From NCBI GenBank assembly GCA_905235775.1, contig CAJOMY010000032.1:590-15832 (forward strand): 15,243 nt of DNA, in the 5' to 3' direction. The notes under the pieces were generated by a model. The model was not told the origin of the DNA. It saw only the letters and a program-made list of their open reading frames with translations, and searched no databases. The position numbers were made by a program, and so were the translations under genes. Origin of the DNA: an uncultured Bacteroidales bacterium (GTDB lineage: Bacteria; Bacteroidota; Bacteroidia; Bacteroidales; UBA932). Position 1 is the stretch's first letter, and every line of letters begins with the position of its first letter. Shown here in pieces: positions 13,885 to 15,243 of the stretch.

Positions 13885-13987
13885 GGCACCTCGCCCGGAA
13901 AACCCGGTTTAAACGGGCGACCCCCGGTCATTTCGGGAGGGGTGGCCCGGATGGCACTGCATAAACGGGCGAGGTGCCTTTTTTTTT
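13885..13987 (+). terminator. Terminator of the purine operon, long branched stem-loop
   Basis: GGCACCTCGCCCG (13885-13897) and CGGGCGAGGTGCC (13966-13978) form a perfect 13-bp stem immediately followed by nine T residues. The 68-nt loop is itself structured. Part of the left arm, TCGCCCG (13891-13897), can instead pair with CGGGCGA at 13914-13920, and TAAACGGGCGA is repeated at 13910-13920 and 13962-13972. The two pairings are mutually exclusive. It ends the operon transcript before the separate guaB promoter. Confidence 0.75.
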
Positions 13988-14000
13988 ATTAATAACTTTT

Positions 14001-14032
14001 TTTGTCGGGGCGGGCTTTTTTTTATAACTTTG
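14001..14032 (+). promoter_or_regulatory. guaB promoter (Bacteroidota type)
   Basis: TTTG at 14001-14004, a 20-nt spacer and TAACTTTG at 14025-14032 match the Bacteroidota -33/-7 consensus exactly. Transcription should begin a few bases downstream, giving a leader of about 20 nt to the ATG at 14059 or 33 nt to the ATG at 14072. Confidence 0.8.
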
Positions 14033-14058
14033 TCAGTCAAATAAAAGTCCCTCCGCTT

Positions 14059-14103
14059 ATGTCCTTTATCGATGAAAGAATCGCCCTGGAGCTTGACTTT
14101 TGA
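14059..14103 (+). pseudogene. Out-of-frame original 5' end of guaB
   Basis: ATG 14059 opens a 14-codon frame, MSFIDERIALELDF, then TGA (14101-14103). Its first 11 residues resemble the N-terminus of Bacteroides IMP dehydrogenase as I remember it (MSFIADK, then a few residues and GLT). The following LTFDDVLL is in another frame, joined at 14092. Restoring two bases there would give a continuous N-terminus of the usual length. It is either a real indel or a base-call error. Confidence 0.55.
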
Positions 14104-15243
14104 CGACGTACTCCTGATTCCGGCGTACTCCGAAGTCCTGCCGCGGGAGGTCTGCCTGCAGACACGTTTCTCCCGCAATATCCATCTTAACATCCCCATC
14201 GTGTCCGCCGCCATGGACACCGTGACAGAAGCGCCGATGGCCATCGCCCTGGCAAGGGAAGGAGGCATCGGCGTGATCCATAAAAATATGAGCATCGCCG
14301 CCCAGGCCGCCGAAGTCCGCAAGGTAAAGCGGTCGGAAAACGGCATGATCAGCGACCCGGTCACGGTCAATCAGGACCAGACGGTGGGCGAAGCTCTCAG
14401 GCTGATGAGCGAGAACCACATCGGCGGCATCCCCGTCACCGACGCCGAGCGTCACCTGGTGGGCATCGTCACGAACCGCGACGTCCGCTTCCAGGAAGAC
14501 ATGGATGTGCTGGTGCGCGACGTGATGACCTCCCAGGGGCTGGTCACCATCCCCGATTCGCGGACAGACCGTGAGTATGTCAAATCCATCCTGCAGAAAT
14601 ACAAGGTCGAGAAGCTTCCGGTCGTGGACGACAAGGGTCATATCGTGGGCTTGATCACCTACAAGGACCTCATCAAGGAACGTCTGCATCCCGACGCCTG
14701 CAAGGACGCCAAGGGGCGTCTGCGCTGCGCGGCCGGCATCGGCATCACGCCGGATGCGCTGGACCGCGTGGCGGCGCTGTATGCGGAGGGCGTGGACGCC
14801 GTGGTGCTCGACTCCGCCCACGGCCACAGCAAGGGCGTCGTCGAACTGCTCCGGCGTGTCAAGAAGGCCTTCCCGTCGTTGGACGTCGTGGTGGGCAACG
14901 TGGCCACGGAAGAGGGCGCACGCGACCTGGTCAAGGGCGGTGCGGATGGTGTGAAGGTGGGCATCGGCCCCGGTTCGATTTGCACCACACGCATCGTCGC
15001 GGGCGTGGGTGTGCCGCAGCTCAGCGCCATCTACAGTGCTTCCCAGGCCCTCAAGGGCACGGACGTGACCCTTATCGCCGACGGCGGACTCCGCTATTCG
15101 GGCGATATCGTCAAGGCCCTCGCGGCTGGCGGCGACTGCGTGATGTGCGGTTCGATGTTCGCCGGTACGGAGGAGTCCCCGGGCGAGACCATCATCTACA
15201 GCGGCCGCAAGTTCAAGGCTTACCGCGGCATGGGTTCCATCGA
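14072..15243 (+). CDS. guaB: IMP dehydrogenase, 3' end outside the window
   Basis: GuaB oxidises IMP to XMP with NAD+, the committed step to GMP. The 390 readable residues show LTFDDVLLIPAYS, SAAMDTVTEAPMAIALAREGG, a CBS pair (about 90-210: NGMISDPVTV, HIGGIPVTDAERHLVGIVTNRD, KLPVVDDKGHIVGLITYKDL), DSAHGHSKG, and the active-site loop GIGPGSICTTR with Cys304. IADGGLRYSGD and YRGMGSI follow at the edge. The conserved frame has ATG 14072 as its only nearby start, giving MKESPWSLTFDD. The likely ancestral start, ATG 14059, is out of frame. Losing the first dozen residues should not touch the catalytic core. Transcription is separate from the purine operon, from its own promoter at 14001-14032. 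Confidence 0.95.
   Translation, partial: MKESPWSLTFDDVLLIPAYSEVLPREVCLQTRFSRNIHLNIPIVSAAMDTVTEAPMAIALAREGGIGVIHKNMSIAAQAAEVRKVKRSENGMISDPVTVNQDQTVGEALRLMSENHIGGIPVTDAERHLVGIVTNRDVRFQEDMDVLVRDVMTSQGLVTIPDSRTDREYVKSILQKYKVEKLPVVDDKGHIVGLITYKDLIKERLHPDACKDAKGRLRCAAGIGITPDALDRVAALYAEGVDAVVLDSAHGHSKGVVELLRRVKKAFPSLDVVVGNVATEEGARDLVKGGADGVKVGIGPGSICTTRIVAGVGVPQLSAIYSASQALKGTDVTLIADGGLRYSGDIVKALAAGGDCVMCGSMFAGTEESPGETIIYSGRKFKAYRGMGSI

Noticed and set aside
1..15243. CRISPR arrays, tRNA or rRNA genes, transposase genes
   Set aside because: No regularly spaced repeats, cloverleaf-like sequences, rRNA signatures or transposase motifs were seen. The repeats present are short and non-coding.

Overview
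This GC-rich window (roughly 60-65% G+C by eye) carries an almost complete de novo purine operon, all on the + strand. It is flanked by a divergent deformylase-like lipoprotein gene on the left and the start of guaB on the right. The host looks like a member of the Bacteroidota, probably Bacteroidales. The purE and guaB promoters fit the Bacteroidota -33/-7 pattern (TTTG, about 20 nt, TAnnTTTG). Starts lack Shine-Dalgarno motifs and sit behind short AT-rich spacers. The readable GuaB sequence is of the Bacteroides type as I recall it. A finer placement cannot be supported from the sequence alone.

Layout: 1-485 (-) is the N-terminal part of a peptide-deformylase-like protein with a lipoprotein signal. 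486-1180 is a gene-free mosaic of repeats and hairpins ending in the purE promoter. 1181-12765 is a tight operon: purE, purL (large single-chain form), purC, purF, purM, purN, purH, then a purD-folD fusion. Genes are 16 nt or less apart or overlap by 1-4 nt, except purM-purN, which are 20 nt apart with a dispersed repeat across the junction. An SBF/BASS-like membrane transporter gene (12765-13742) overlaps the purD-folD stop by one base. 13743-14058 holds a partial duplication of that gene's 3' end, hairpins, a strong terminator and the guaB promoter. guaB runs off the right edge.

Together the genes cover the path from PRPP to IMP (PurF, PurD, PurN, PurL, PurM, PurE, PurC, PurH). PurB, and the PurK that class I PurE usually needs, are absent here. 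FolD makes the 10-formyl-THF used by PurN and PurH, and GuaB then commits IMP to GMP.

Most notable points: (1) PurD and FolD are one 699-residue polypeptide with no internal FolD start. (2) PurF lacks its N-terminal nucleophile cysteine and two further glutaminase residues, while its phosphoribosyltransferase half looks intact. (3) The guaB 5' end carries what looks like a small frameshift, with an alternative in-frame ATG just upstream of the conserved region. (4) A short dispersed repeat occurs three times, once in frame inside purL and once supplying the purM stop codon. (5) PurL, PurC and PurF resemble Firmicutes/Clostridia forms more than the Bacteroides forms I recall, which raises the possibility of operon transfer.
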